Of a stretch of DNA of 64,000 nucleotides, positions 8,602 through 16,488 are shown piece after piece. The stretch spans positions 310,001-374,000 of the forward strand of contig NZ_JAVDXT010000002.1 in the NCBI RefSeq assembly GCF_031458075.1, written 5' to 3'. Both the position numbers and the translations under genes were made by a program. This stretch comes from Rhodoferax_B ferrireducens_A (GTDB lineage Bacteria > Pseudomonadota > Gammaproteobacteria > Burkholderiales > Burkholderiaceae_C). The stretch's first letter is position 1. Every line of letters starts with the position of its first letter. The notes beneath the pieces are model-generated. The model was given only the letters and a program-made list of their open reading frames with translations. It searched no databases and had not been told where the DNA came from.

Positions 8602-10563
8602 ATGCCCGACCAGCCGCCCCACTTAACCGACCGCCTGGGTGCCGATGGCCTGCCCGGCGTGACCATCAACGTCGAGCAGCAGCGGCAGACCGACCCGCGC
8701 TTCGGCCAGGGTGCTGTATGGCGCTGGATGGGCGAGGCCGACCTGCTGGACCAGCGTGGCGAGGCGCAGGCCGAGTCGGTGGTGGTGACCAACAGCCGCC
8801 GCGTCTGGCAGCTGCTGCGCGAGATGCCGGTAGGCCTGGTGCTGTACGACGCGGACTTCAACGTGGTCTACCAGAACCGCGCCAGCGAACTGATGACCGG
8901 CTTTGCCGCCGACGTGGCCGTGGGCCGCTCGCCCGTCGGCCTGTGGATACTGCACGACCAGTACGACAGCGTCTGCAAATCGCTGCACCGCATGCGCACC
9001 GAGCGCATCGCCTTGCATGGCCGCGGCATCCAGCAGCGCCCCGACGGCCGGGTGGCCTGGGTGCAGTGGTACACCACGCCGCTGTTCGACGGCGACGACT
9101 TCATCGGCTACCTGGGCACGCATACCGACATCAGCGAAGAGCTGCGCGCCCACACCGCGGTGCGCGCGGCCAAGCAGCAGGTCGACCTGCTGGTCGATGC
9201 GGCAGTGGACATCGCCATGCTGCAGCTGTCGCCCGCGGGCCGGGTGCAGAGCTGGAACCGCAATGCCGAAACCCTGTTTGGCGTGCCCGCGCTCGAGGCC
9301 CTGGGCCAGGACATGCGCCCGCTGCTGGCCCAGCTGCCGTTTGAACAGGCGCGGGTGCAGCAGCTGCTGGACGGTGCCGCCGGCGGCCAGCGCATGGAGT
9401 TCGAAGGCTGGCTGCCGCGCCAGCCCGGTGGCCGCTTCTGGGGCAATCTGCTGCTGTATCCGCAGCGCGATGAAAGCGACGCCATCGTGGCCGTGGTGCT
9501 GGTGGCCCGCGACCTCAGCGACCGGCGCCAGGCCGAGCAGAAGATCCGCGAAAGCGAGGCCCTGCTGTCGGCCATCGTCTCCACCACCAGCGACGCCATC
9601 CTGGGCCTGGACGCGCAGGCCTGCGTGGTGTTTTCCAACCCCGCCGCACAGCGCATCTTTGGCCGCAGCGCCGGGCTGCTGCTGGGCCTGCCGCTGGCCG
9701 AGGTGCTGCCCCATCTGGACCTGCCCACGCTGATCGGCACCGTGCGCACCCTGTCGGGCAAGCGCCACGACGGCGCCACCTTGCACCTCGAAGCCTCGGC
9801 CTCGGAAACCCGGGTCAATGGCGAGGTGCTGTTCACCCTGACCGCCCGCGACGTGACCGAGCGGGTCGAATCCGAGCAGGCCTTGCTGCGCTACCGCGAG
9901 CAGTTGTCGGCCCTGTCGCGCCAGCTGATGGAGGCCGAGCAGCAAACCAACCGCCGCCTGGCCCAGTTGCTGCACGACCAGCTCGGCCAGACCCTGACCA
10001 CCTTGCGCATCTCGGTCGATGCGCTGCGCGCCCAGCTGCCGCCCAGCCCCACGGCGGCTATCGACCAGAGCTGGACCCGCGTCTCCAGCATGATCGACCG
10101 CGGCATGCGCGAGGTGCGCCAGGTGCTGGTCGAGCTGCGCCCGCCGCTGCTGCAGGAGCATGGCCTGGGCGTGGCGCTGGACAATGAAATCCAGGCCGAA
10201 ACCGCCAACCACGCCGCCGTCGCCATCCGGCTGCACATTCCCCCGGCCATGGCCGATAGGCGCTGGAGCCCCGAGGTCGAATACGCGGTCTTCATGGTGG
10301 CCCGCGAGGCCATCGCCAATGCACTCTGCCATTCGCAATGCCGGCGTCTGCGCGTAGGCATCGAGCCCCTGGGCACGCAAGGCCTGCGCCTGCTGGTGCA
10401 GGACGACGGCATCGGCCTGGGCCCGATCAGCCGCGCCCTCAAACCCGGCCACCTGGGCCTGGTGGGCATGCGCGAGCGCTCCCAGGCCATAGGCGCCTCC
10501 TTGGGCGCGCGCTCCGGCGACGATGAGCGCGGTACTGTCATCGAACTGAACTACTCCCCATGA
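8602..10563 (+). CDS. cytoplasmic PAS-domain sensor histidine kinase (HisKA_3/NarX type)
   Basis: 653 residues from ATG 8602. The frame is open far upstream, but that part is the shadow of the beta-glucosidase gene. There is no membrane segment. Three PAS-like domains follow one another (about residues 70-190, 195-315 and 320-440), the first with a PAC ending THTDISEE and the second ending ARDLSDRR. Then comes a HisKA_3 dimerisation helix with phospho-acceptor His in LLHDQLGQTLTTLR and a HATPase region with GHLGLVGMRERSQAIG. It overlaps the downstream regulator gene by four bases (ATGA), so the two are translationally coupled. It presumably senses a cytosolic signal and controls the divergent sugar operon; this is inferred from position. 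Confidence 0.88.
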   Translation: MPDQPPHLTDRLGADGLPGVTINVEQQRQTDPRFGQGAVWRWMGEADLLDQRGEAQAESVVVTNSRRVWQLLREMPVGLVLYDADFNVVYQNRASELMTGFAADVAVGRSPVGLWILHDQYDSVCKSLHRMRTERIALHGRGIQQRPDGRVAWVQWYTTPLFDGDDFIGYLGTHTDISEELRAHTAVRAAKQQVDLLVDAAVDIAMLQLSPAGRVQSWNRNAETLFGVPALEALGQDMRPLLAQLPFEQARVQQLLDGAAGGQRMEFEGWLPRQPGGRFWGNLLLYPQRDESDAIVAVVLVARDLSDRRQAEQKIRESEALLSAIVSTTSDAILGLDAQACVVFSNPAAQRIFGRSAGLLLGLPLAEVLPHLDLPTLIGTVRTLSGKRHDGATLHLEASASETRVNGEVLFTLTARDVTERVESEQALLRYREQLSALSRQLMEAEQQTNRRLAQLLHDQLGQTLTTLRISVDALRAQLPPSPTAAIDQSWTRVSSMIDRGMREVRQVLVELRPPLLQEHGLGVALDNEIQAETANHAAVAIRLHIPPAMADRRWSPEVEYAVFMVAREAIANALCHSQCRRLRVGIEPLGTQGLRLLVQDDGIGLGPISRALKPGHLGLVGMRERSQAIGASLGARSGDDERGTVIELNYSP

Positions 10564-11207
10564 CCGACACCGTTTACCTGGTCGACGACCACGCCATCCT
10601 GCGCGAAGGCCTGCGTGCGCTGCTGGAGCCCGCGGGCTTCTGTGTGGTGGGCGAGAGCGGCGACCTGCCCACCGCCTTGCACGACATCGTGCGGGCGCCG
10701 CCGGTCTGTGTGCTGCTCGATTTGTCGCTGGGCGAGCGGTCCGGCCACGAGCTGCTGGCCGAGCTGCAGCGCCGCAAAACCCCCAGCCGTGTCGTCGTGC
10801 TGAGCATGATGGCCCAGCCGCGCCAGGTGATGGACGCGGTGCGCATGGGCGCCATGGGCTATGTGCTGAAAGGCGCCTCCGGCGCCGAGGTGATCACTGC
10901 GCTGCGCCATGCCTGTGGCGGCCAGCACTACTGGAGCCCGGCCATCGCCCGCGTCGCCCAGGAAGCCCTGCTACCGCCCGAACCCAATGCCCCGCTGGAG
11001 CCCCTGCACACCTTGTCGCAGCGCGAGCGCCAGGTGCTGAACCTGGTGGTCCGCGGCCAGCCCAGCAGCAGCATCGCCCACACGCTGAACCTGTCGGCCA
11101 AGACGGTGGAGACCTATCGCTCGCGGGTGATGGGCAAGCTGGGGGTGAGTGATATCACCGGGCTGGTGCGGCTGGCGGTGAAGGAGGGGTTGTTGGATGG
11201 GGAGTGA
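10560..11207 (+). CDS. NarL/FixJ family response regulator
   Basis: 215 residues. The N-terminal receiver domain has acidic residues in YLVDDHAILREGL, the phospho-acceptor Asp in VLLDLSLGE (about residue 56) and Lys in GYVLKGASG. The C-terminal LuxR-type helix-turn-helix has LSQRERQVLNLVVRG and KTVETYRSRVMGKLG. It partners the histidine kinase with which it overlaps. It is probably a transcription regulator of the divergent glucoside operon, since no LacI- or GntR-type regulator lies nearby. It may also control genes elsewhere. Confidence 0.9.
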   Translation: MTDTVYLVDDHAILREGLRALLEPAGFCVVGESGDLPTALHDIVRAPPVCVLLDLSLGERSGHELLAELQRRKTPSRVVVLSMMAQPRQVMDAVRMGAMGYVLKGASGAEVITALRHACGGQHYWSPAIARVAQEALLPPEPNAPLEPLHTLSQRERQVLNLVVRGQPSSSIAHTLNLSAKTVETYRSRVMGKLGVSDITGLVRLAVKEGLLDGE

Positions 11208-11218
11208 GGGGGTTTGAA

Positions 11219-11274
11219 TAAAAATGGCCGCTGGCGCAGGTGGTGCCTGCGGGAGTAGCTATTTATTTTGTAGT
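11219..11274 (-). repeat. dispersed palindromic repeat, copy R2
   Basis: On the minus strand it reads ACTACAAAATAAATAGCTAC, a CCCGCAGGCACC/TGCGCCAGCGG segment and then CCATTTTTA. The T-rich end is on the side expected of a terminator. In orientation it follows the cassette gene 11341-11718 (minus). It faces the plus-strand response-regulator gene from its 3' side. The intergenic space 11208-11340 holds nothing else except a degraded attC-like remnant next to 11341. Confidence 0.7.
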
Positions 11275-11340
11275 GTGGTGTGCCCTGGGTCGCGATCCCT
11301 TTGAGGTTTGCTCGATGAAGAGGTGAGGCCCCACCGCGCG

Positions 11341-11718
11341 CTACCGCAGGACGTAACTTGCGAGGACGGACTGCACCTCGTAGATGCTCAGCTTCTTGTT
11401 GAACTGCTTCTGCAATGGGGCAGCTGTCCCCGATATCCAGATCTTGAGCTCTGCATCCAGATCAAAGGTGCCCGCGGTTTCGATGCTGAAGTGTGTGATG
11501 CTCTTGTACGGAATCGAGTGGTACTCCACCTTGCTTCCCGTGATTCCTTGCTTGTCGACAAGAACGAAACGCTTGTCGGTGAAGACAAAGTAGTCGCGGA
11601 TCAGCTGGTAGGCGTGCTCCACTTTCTCGCCCGGCGCAAGTATCTGGCTGAACTCGGCTTGTATTTTCGCTGCGTCGATCTTGGACGCGTTTCCCAGCAT
11701 GCCGTCAAATAGTCCCAT
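11341..11718 (-). CDS. bacterial PH-domain protein in integron cassette
   Basis: 125 residues, cytoplasmic, no signal or membrane segment. It resembles the small bacterial pleckstrin-homology-like family (bPH_1, about 125 residues): an N-terminal MGLFDGMLGNASK helix, then beta strands including VEHAYQLIRDYFVFTDKR and YHSIPYKSITHFSIE, and a closing helix (EVQSVLASYVLR). The family's molecular role is not established. The ATG at 11718 lies 43 bases after a degenerate attC core. Base composition is markedly less GC-rich than in the adjacent two-component genes. It is the last recognisable cassette of the array. Confidence 0.75.
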   Translation of the reverse strand: MGLFDGMLGNASKIDAAKIQAEFSQILAPGEKVEHAYQLIRDYFVFTDKRFVLVDKQGITGSKVEYHSIPYKSITHFSIETAGTFDLDAELKIWISGTAAPLQKQFNKKLSIYEVQSVLASYVLR

Positions 11719-11761
11719 GTGTTTCCTTGGTTTCGGGTGTTCCGTAAGTGGGTGGCTATGA

Positions 11762-11864
11762 GGCGTTCATGTGCGCTCTACGTAGAAGTGACCGGCTACC
11801 TGGCAAAGGTGCGACCGAAGGGAGCGGACGCCGCTGGGCATCCGAGTCGACTGCTCAGTTGGAC
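11762..11864 (-). other. degenerate attC site
   Basis: In gene orientation the site opens with GTCCAAC (complement of 11858-11864), two bases after the stop of the gene 11866-12714. About 100 bases later it closes with TGAACGCCTCAT, where intact sites in this array have GTTAGGCCTCAT. The conserved CCTCAT that follows each core in this array supports the assignment. The closing core has several substitutions, so it is probably no longer a good recombination substrate. Confidence 0.5.
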
Positions 11865-11865
11865 C

Positions 11866-12714
11866 TCAGTGCGTATCTGTTTCCCATGCAAGTTCTTCTG
11901 CAGTGATTATTGGAATGGCGCCATGCGCGGAGATTCTGCGAGCAGCATCAAACAGCTTCTCCGCATCCAATTCCACGTCGGCGTCGTCTATTTTCGGAAT
12001 CACATGAGGAAACGTAGAAGCCAACAAGACAGTGCCCCAGTACATGACAAATGAACTCCAGTATTCCGTGAAGTGGTCCGAGTTCACGGTCACATATCCG
12101 GTTCTACCCCACGTGCGGCGCAGGAGTTCAGTGGGACTGAAGTGCACATATCGCGAGCTTGCGTGATACAGGAATCGATACAAATTGGTTTCACCAACAT
12201 CCTTCGCGATGAAAGAAACTGAGGGCAGCTGGCTGTTTTGGACTGTCCGCTTTTCCCACTTGAGTCTTGTGCCTAGTGCTTTGATTTGATCGTTCGCTCG
12301 CTTCGAAGAGGCTTCTTGCGACTTTAGATAGCGAGTTAGACCAAGGCTATCGCTCACACCTCTGCCGGCGTACCCGTCCTGGGCGCGCAGACTGTCCCGC
12401 AGTTCTCGGCTCGCCATCAGGAGAACAAGCTGCTCCGCATCCTTTGCATCCAGCATTTCGAAGTACTTTGCCCAGAGAAATTCCTCGCACGCAGGTCTGA
12501 GCAGGGAAACAGCTGCAAAGCCTTGTCCTTTGTCAACGAGGTCAACTGCAACCGAAAGGCATTCGTATTGACGGCGAAGAATCGCGCTCCGAATTAGCGG
12601 CATGAATCCATCGCTTTGCTTCCAAGCAATCTTGGAAGCGACTGCGACAACGTCCTCTACGGCCGAAAGCGTATCGGCGACTGCCGTTCGTAGCTCCTCG
12701 CTTTTTGCGCGCAT
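11866..12714 (-). CDS. hypothetical protein in integron cassette (DUF5677-like, weak)
   Basis: 282 residues from ATG 12714; a TTG one codon upstream is an alternative. It is a largely helical, soluble protein. A central stretch (LSVAVDLVDKGQGFAAVSLL then RPACEEFLWAKYFEMLD) resembles the DUF5677/HEPN-like proteins seen near defence genes and in cassettes, but the match is by eye and weak. Further on it has NLYRFLYHASSRYVHFSPTEL, with an arginine/histidine-rich RYVHF motif that could be functional. The stop is two bases from an attC site and the start is 17 bases after the previous one, so the cassette is complete. Function unknown. Confidence 0.7.
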   Translation of the reverse strand: MRAKSEELRTAVADTLSAVEDVVAVASKIAWKQSDGFMPLIRSAILRRQYECLSVAVDLVDKGQGFAAVSLLRPACEEFLWAKYFEMLDAKDAEQLVLLMASRELRDSLRAQDGYAGRGVSDSLGLTRYLKSQEASSKRANDQIKALGTRLKWEKRTVQNSQLPSVSFIAKDVGETNLYRFLYHASSRYVHFSPTELLRRTWGRTGYVTVNSDHFTEYWSSFVMYWGTVLLASTFPHVIPKIDDADVELDAEKLFDAARRISAHGAIPIITAEELAWETDTH

Positions 12715-12730
12715 CAATGGTTCCTATGAG

Positions 12731-12781
12731 GTCCAACGTTTGAGCTAACAGCAATGGGTCCGGTTGAGCGAATAGTTAGGC
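12731..12781 (-). other. attC site between cassettes
   Basis: The ends are GCCTAAC (12775-12781 read on minus) and GTTGGAC (12731-12737 read on minus), which fit the RYYYAAC/GTTRRRY rule and pair with each other. Inner L-like segments (TCAACCGG and GTTAGCTCAA) are recognisable but weakly complementary. The stop codon of the gene 12776-13306 is the TAA inside GCCTAAC, a frequent arrangement in cassettes. At 51 bp it is slightly short for attC. Confidence 0.75.
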
Positions 12782-13306
12782 CTCATTGGCTACTATGCGA
12801 CCCAACGCGGTTGGATACCACCGAAGCCGGTCTTCATCATTCTTTGTTTGCTCAAGCAGCCCTTTTTCGATGAGCTTGCCATATGTTACTTGGACTACCG
12901 CTTTGGATAGTCCAGTGTCTTTGGACACTCCCGTAATCGAACGTGTTGCGAAGCGACTTTCGGTAATGGCCTTCAAGACTTGCTTTTCAACTGCGGTGAC
13001 TTGCAGTGCCGCGATGACACCAGACGTGTGTGACGTCTGACCTGCCGGCTCACTCTTGTCCTCACCTTCGTCCAGCTTTGCCGCTACGACTTGTACCCTT
13101 GCCTGTGCGGATGCAGCGACTTTCTTCGTCTCCTCAAGCTCCTTGACTACGCGTTCAAGCTCAATCTCGACAGGGCCAGCCTTGAACTTCTTGATCATGG
13201 GAATCAGGGTTCGAAGCTCGCGCCGTAGTAGCGAGACTATAAGCAGTGCAGCAAGAGGCCAGGCACCGAATTCAAGAAGCTTGATTAAGAATGTAGGGCA
13301 GTCCAT
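12776..13306 (-). CDS. hypothetical membrane-anchored protein with winged-helix-like C terminus, in integron cassette
   Basis: 176 residues. One N-terminal membrane segment (about residues 13-27, GAWPLAALLIVSLL) is followed by a basic juxtamembrane stretch and a predicted coiled coil (VVKELEETKKVAASAQAR). The C-terminal ~75 residues look like a MarR/winged-helix fold: a helix pair (TAVEKQVLKAITESR), a recognition-helix-like LSKAVVQVTYGKLIEKGLL and a wing-like DEDRLRWYPTALG. It may therefore be a membrane-tethered DNA-binding protein or a protein-interaction wHTH. The start is 16 bases after an attC core and the stop is inside the next one. I do not recognise a named family. Confidence 0.7.
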   Translation of the reverse strand: MDCPTFLIKLLEFGAWPLAALLIVSLLRRELRTLIPMIKKFKAGPVEIELERVVKELEETKKVAASAQARVQVVAAKLDEGEDKSEPAGQTSHTSGVIAALQVTAVEKQVLKAITESRFATRSITGVSKDTGLSKAVVQVTYGKLIEKGLLEQTKNDEDRLRWYPTALGRIVANEA

Positions 13307-13322
13307 GGCGTGTGGGTATGAG

Positions 13323-13391
13323 GCCTAACGTTTGACATGAGAGGCATGACCCGGCTTGCCGGGACATGCCCTCTCGATGGAAGGGTTAGGC
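13323..13391 (-). other. attC site between cassettes (best preserved)
   Basis: It is bounded by GCCTAAC and GTTAGGC (13323-13329 and 13385-13391) and is 69 bp long. The inside forms a long imperfect stem: GAGAGGCATG-A-CCCGG pairs with CCGGG-A-CATGCCCTCTC around a CTTG loop. There is one unpaired extra base and one A/A mismatch. Extrahelical bases in an otherwise long stem are the structural signature of attC recognised as folded single strand by integron integrases. Confidence 0.88.
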
Positions 13392-13401
13392 GCGCGGCGC
13401 G

Positions 13402-14121
13402 CTACACATGCCCAAGCTCCTTGAGTCTCGCGACGAACGCTGAGAATGAAGAACTCGTTGCTTGAACGAGTTGATGTAGCTTTACCTTCAACGCATCGTA
13501 CTCAGCCACCTTCATCGAATCGTAGATGGTCATTTCACGATCCATGTTCCAGTGCGGTGCGAGGCAGTAGCGAAAGTCACCATCCACCGGGCGCCCCTTC
13601 GGAAAGACCCAGAAGTACGTGCCGACAAAAGTTTCAAGCTCATTCCCGAGTGAGGAGAAATGACCGTAAAGACTGGCAGTCTTCTTGTCTTGAAATGAGA
13701 ACTCCGGGAGGACATATCGCGTATGGACTTCGTGAAAGTGACTGTGCAAACTCGACTTGTACGAGTGATCATCTACCAGGCAACTGAGATAGTTCCGGAC
13801 TTGATCGATTCCTAGATCTGCGTGCTTGATCATGGCCTTATCAGCGTCAAGCTTCGCTTGTCTTACATCTAGCACGAAATGCTTGTACGCCAGAAGTGTG
13901 AGCCCAACTGCAACTTGGATACCTCCAACTGCCCATTGGTACTTGGATTCGACTACGACATGCACTTTGCCCAGCAGCGCTTCGAGAATTCCCTGCCACC
14001 AAGGGCCTGTGAATGTCGCTAGGCCGCTCGCCACGAATAGCAAACCTAGTGCGATGTAGACGTGACGCTTGTAGGAGAACCGGAAGGTCCCGGTCTTCGC
14101 GTCATGGGATATGTCAATCAT
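13402..14121 (-). CDS. hypothetical two-TM membrane protein, first cassette of the array
   Basis: 239 residues from ATG 14121 (MIDISHDAKTGTF), seven bases after a GTTAGGC core. The frame is open for 42 more codons upstream, but those lie beyond the core site and have different composition, so I reject the longer form. Two membrane segments (about residues 21-45 and 60-80) are followed by a ~150-residue cytoplasmic helical domain rich in His and aromatic residues (SSLHSHFHEVHTRYVLP). No family recognised. Small two-TM proteins with a C-terminal helical domain are common in cassettes. Expression is probably driven from outside the cassette. Confidence 0.7.
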   Translation of the reverse strand: MIDISHDAKTGTFRFSYKRHVYIALGLLFVASGLATFTGPWWQGILEALLGKVHVVVESKYQWAVGGIQVAVGLTLLAYKHFVLDVRQAKLDADKAMIKHADLGIDQVRNYLSCLVDDHSYKSSLHSHFHEVHTRYVLPEFSFQDKKTASLYGHFSSLGNELETFVGTYFWVFPKGRPVDGDFRYCLAPHWNMDREMTIYDSMKVAEYDALKVKLHQLVQATSSSFSAFVARLKELGHV

Positions 14122-14127
14122 TCCGAG

Positions 14128-14205
14128 GCCTAACGCAATATAGACCGCAAACGCCGGTCGATACATCCGGCGCTTGACGATACATCTGGTGAAGAAAAAT
14201 TCGCA
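14128..14205 (-). other. cassette-array boundary: single core site, possible attI remnant or half attC
   Basis: A GTTAGGC core (minus, 14128-14134) precedes the first cassette gene, but no matching GCCTAAC-type partner is found within the usual 140 bases. The upstream 70 bases carry a small CGCCGG/CCGGCG hairpin and GATGTATCG twice as a direct repeat. Direct repeats beside a single core are a feature of attI sites, but the resemblance is limited. The rest of 14135-14410 shows no gene I can support. Confidence 0.35.
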
Positions 14206-14410
14206 AACTCGCTGGGGCTTTGGGCTTGCGATGTGGCTGCAGTGCAAAACATCAGGTATAAATTTTCCGTGAAACCCGGCGGCTTTTTGTTGCAGGCATC
14301 GGTCTGTACAGGGAGAGACTTGACCTGAGGTGGTGTGCCACTATAGCCCGGCATAACTGGATGGCGACTGGGCGCAGCGTTGGATTTCCTTCAAAAGATG
14401 GAGATTGTTC

Positions 14411-14462
14411 TGCTCTATTTTTCTGTAGCTGCTGGCGCAGTAGGAATGGGCGCTGGTGCGGA
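14411..14462 (+). repeat. dispersed palindromic repeat, copy R3
   Basis: Reads TGCTCTATTTTTCTGTAGC, then TGCTGGCGCAGTAGGAATG and GGCGCTGGTGCGG, a diverged copy of the family on the plus strand. It lies in an otherwise gene-free stretch of about one kilobase (14122-15166). A short open frame starting with TTG at 14380 runs through it and into the next repeat, but I do not regard it as a gene. Confidence 0.55.
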
Positions 14463-14558
14463 AATTATCTTCAAGGAGTTCAAACGGGCTTCGGGTGGAG
14501 TGATGCGCTACTGGCGTCCATGCGATCCCCGGCCGGGATGTGCGCCCGGCGGCGCAGT

Positions 14559-15035
14559 CACTTTCTTTTGCGTGGCCAAAAGAAAGTAACCAAAGAAAAG
14601 GCCACCCCCACTGTCTGCGTCCCAGTGCTATCGCACTGGAAAACCTGCGGTGCTTCGCTTTGGGCGGGTCTGGCTAAACTCGCCTGCGGCTCAAACAACG
14701 CCAGCCCTGATCCGCCCAAAGCTGTGCTTCTCGGCGCATACAGAGGGGGACCCCGGGGATCGGGATCGGTGGCGCTGTGCGCCACATCGCGCCTAGGGCG
14801 CGAGCCCGGTTGCCCGGCGTAGCCGGGCCGGATGTCCGCTCCCGATCCCCCGCCGTGTGGCGTCGGCGAGTAGCGGAGGGCTGAGCGGATAAGGGCTGGC
14901 GTTGTTTGAGCGCAGCGAGTTTAGCCAGACCCCGCTCAGACCGAGCAACGCAGCGTGCCCGTAGCGCAGCGCAGGGACGACGACTTCGGTTCGCCTTTCT
15001 TTTGGGTACTTTTCTTTGGCGAAGCAAAGAACAAG
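14559..15035. repeat. ~480 bp composite inverted-repeat element
   Basis: The outer arms are 14559-14603 (CTTTCTTTTGCGTGG...AGAAAGTAACCAAAGAAAA) and 14993-15035, an imperfect reverse complement of it. The inner arms are much better matched. Positions 14666-14707 (GGGTCTGGCTAAACTCGCC...AACAACGCCAGCCC) and 14893-14932 are nearly perfect reverse complements over about 40 bases. The centre holds further small GC-rich hairpins and no credible coding frame. I recognise the AGAAAGTAACCAAAGAAAAGGC signature as a non-coding repeat widespread in high-GC proteobacteria. No transposase is inside, so if mobile it must be moved in trans. Confidence 0.75.
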
Positions 15036-15166
15036 TGCCTCGCCCGCCGGGGCGAGACCCGGCTTGCCCATTGACGCAAAAGGCCGTAAAGGCAAAGCCC
15101 CAACCAAACAATCCCCCCGAAACCCCCACACCACGACCCGTCACCCCCCATTCCTACAATCGCCCC

Positions 15167-16488
15167 ATGCGAAAAAATTCCAAATGGGTATGGGGGCTGG
15201 CGGTGGTCCTGGCGGTGGGGGCGGGGGGCTGGTGGTGGGCCTCGCGCGGCGGCAGCGATGTGCCGGTGTACCGCACTGGCACGCTGGAGCGCGGGCCGCT
15301 GCTGGCGACGGTGGCGGCCAGCGGGGCGGTGAACCCGGTGACCCAGGTGTCGGTGGGCACCCAGGTGTCGGGGCAGATCAAGGAGCTGTTTGCCGACTTC
15401 AACGACGAGGTCAAGGCCGGCCAGCTGATCGCCATGCTCGACCCGGAAACCTTTGAATACCGGGTCCGCTCGGCCCAGGCCGATGTGGATGCGGCGCGGG
15501 CTGCGGTGCTGACGGCGCAGGCCAACGCGGCGGCCAGCCGGGCGGCGCTGTCCAAGGCCCAGGTCGATCTGGCCGAGGCCCAGCGCGACTTCGAGCGCAA
15601 GCGCGACCTGGCCGACAAGCAGTTCATTGCCCAGAGCGAGGTGGACCGCACCCGGGCCCTGGTCAATACCAGCGGCGAGCTGCTGAAGCTGGCGCAGGCC
15701 CAGCTCAGCGTGACCGAGGCGCAGATCAAGACCGTGCAGGCCAATGTGGCGCAGCGCGAGGCGGTGCTGGGCCAGGCGCGCATCGACCTGGGCCGTACCC
15801 GCATCACCTCGCCGGTGAACGGCATCGTCATCAAGCGGGCCATCGAGCGCGGCCAGACCGTGGCCGCCAGCCTGCAGTCGCCCGAGCTGTTCGTGATTGC
15901 GCAGAACCTGCGCGACATGCAGGTCGAGGCCAGCATCGACGAAAGCGATGTGGGCCGCATCCGCCTGGGCCAGAAGGCGAATTTCACGGTCGACGCCTTC
16001 CCCGGCCAGACCTTCGAAGGCGAGGTGCGCCAGGTGCGCAAGGCAGCCTCCAACGTGGCCAACGTGGTGACCTATGTGGCGGTCGTGCGCTTTGCCAATG
16101 CCGACGGCCGGCTGCTGCCAGGCATGACGGCCAATGTGCGCGTCATCACCGACAAGCGCGACGAGGTGCTGAAGGTGCCCAACGCCGCGCTGCGCATGCG
16201 CATCGCCGATGCCGCCCCTGCTGCTACTTCTGCTCCTAATACCGTAGCGGCTCCCGCAGATGCAGCCAGCGCCAGCGGCACAAAACCTGTAAATCCCGCA
16301 CGCCGCGGCCGGATCTACCTGCTGGATGCTGCCGGCAAGCCGCTGGCCACCACGGTATGGCTGGGCATTACCGACGGCAGCAGCACCGAGCTGCTGGACC
16401 CGGATGCAGGCTTGAAGGACGGCACCCAAGTCGTTACCGGCAACCCGCTGGCCGGCGCCCCGCGCGCCAATGCACCCAAGGTGCCGTT

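Larger units (their letters stand above)
11300..14134 (-). mobile_element. integron gene-cassette array without integrase (CALIN)
   Basis: Four genes, all on the minus strand and unrelated to each other and to the flanks, are separated by attC-like sites at 13323-13391, 12731-12781 and (degenerate) 11762-11864. A core GTTAGGC sits directly before the first gene (14128-14134). Start codons lie about 7-20 bases after each core site, and stop codons lie in or next to the following site, as in integron cassettes. The block is clearly lower in GC than its surroundings. No intI gene is visible on either side, so it is either a cluster of attC sites lacking an integrase or the remnant of a larger array. 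Confidence 0.8.

Noticed and set aside
8623..10452. 609-codon frame antisense to the histidine kinase
   Set aside because: His/Gln/Gly-rich antisense shadow of a high-GC gene. The opposite strand encodes a complete PAS-kinase.
14304..14311. CTGTACAG near the cassette-array border as a LexA box of an intI promoter
   Set aside because: A LexA box needs CTGT and ACAG separated by eight bases. Here they abut, so it is just an 8-base palindrome.
14130..14354. 74-codon frame on minus ending in the GTTAGGC core
   Set aside because: No recognisable domain. It is probably non-coding sequence upstream of the first cassette, and it contains no integrase motif.
14380..14589. 69-codon frame starting with TTG, plus strand
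   Set aside because: It runs through repeat copy R3 and into the large inverted repeat, lacks a ribosome-binding site and shows no family resemblance.
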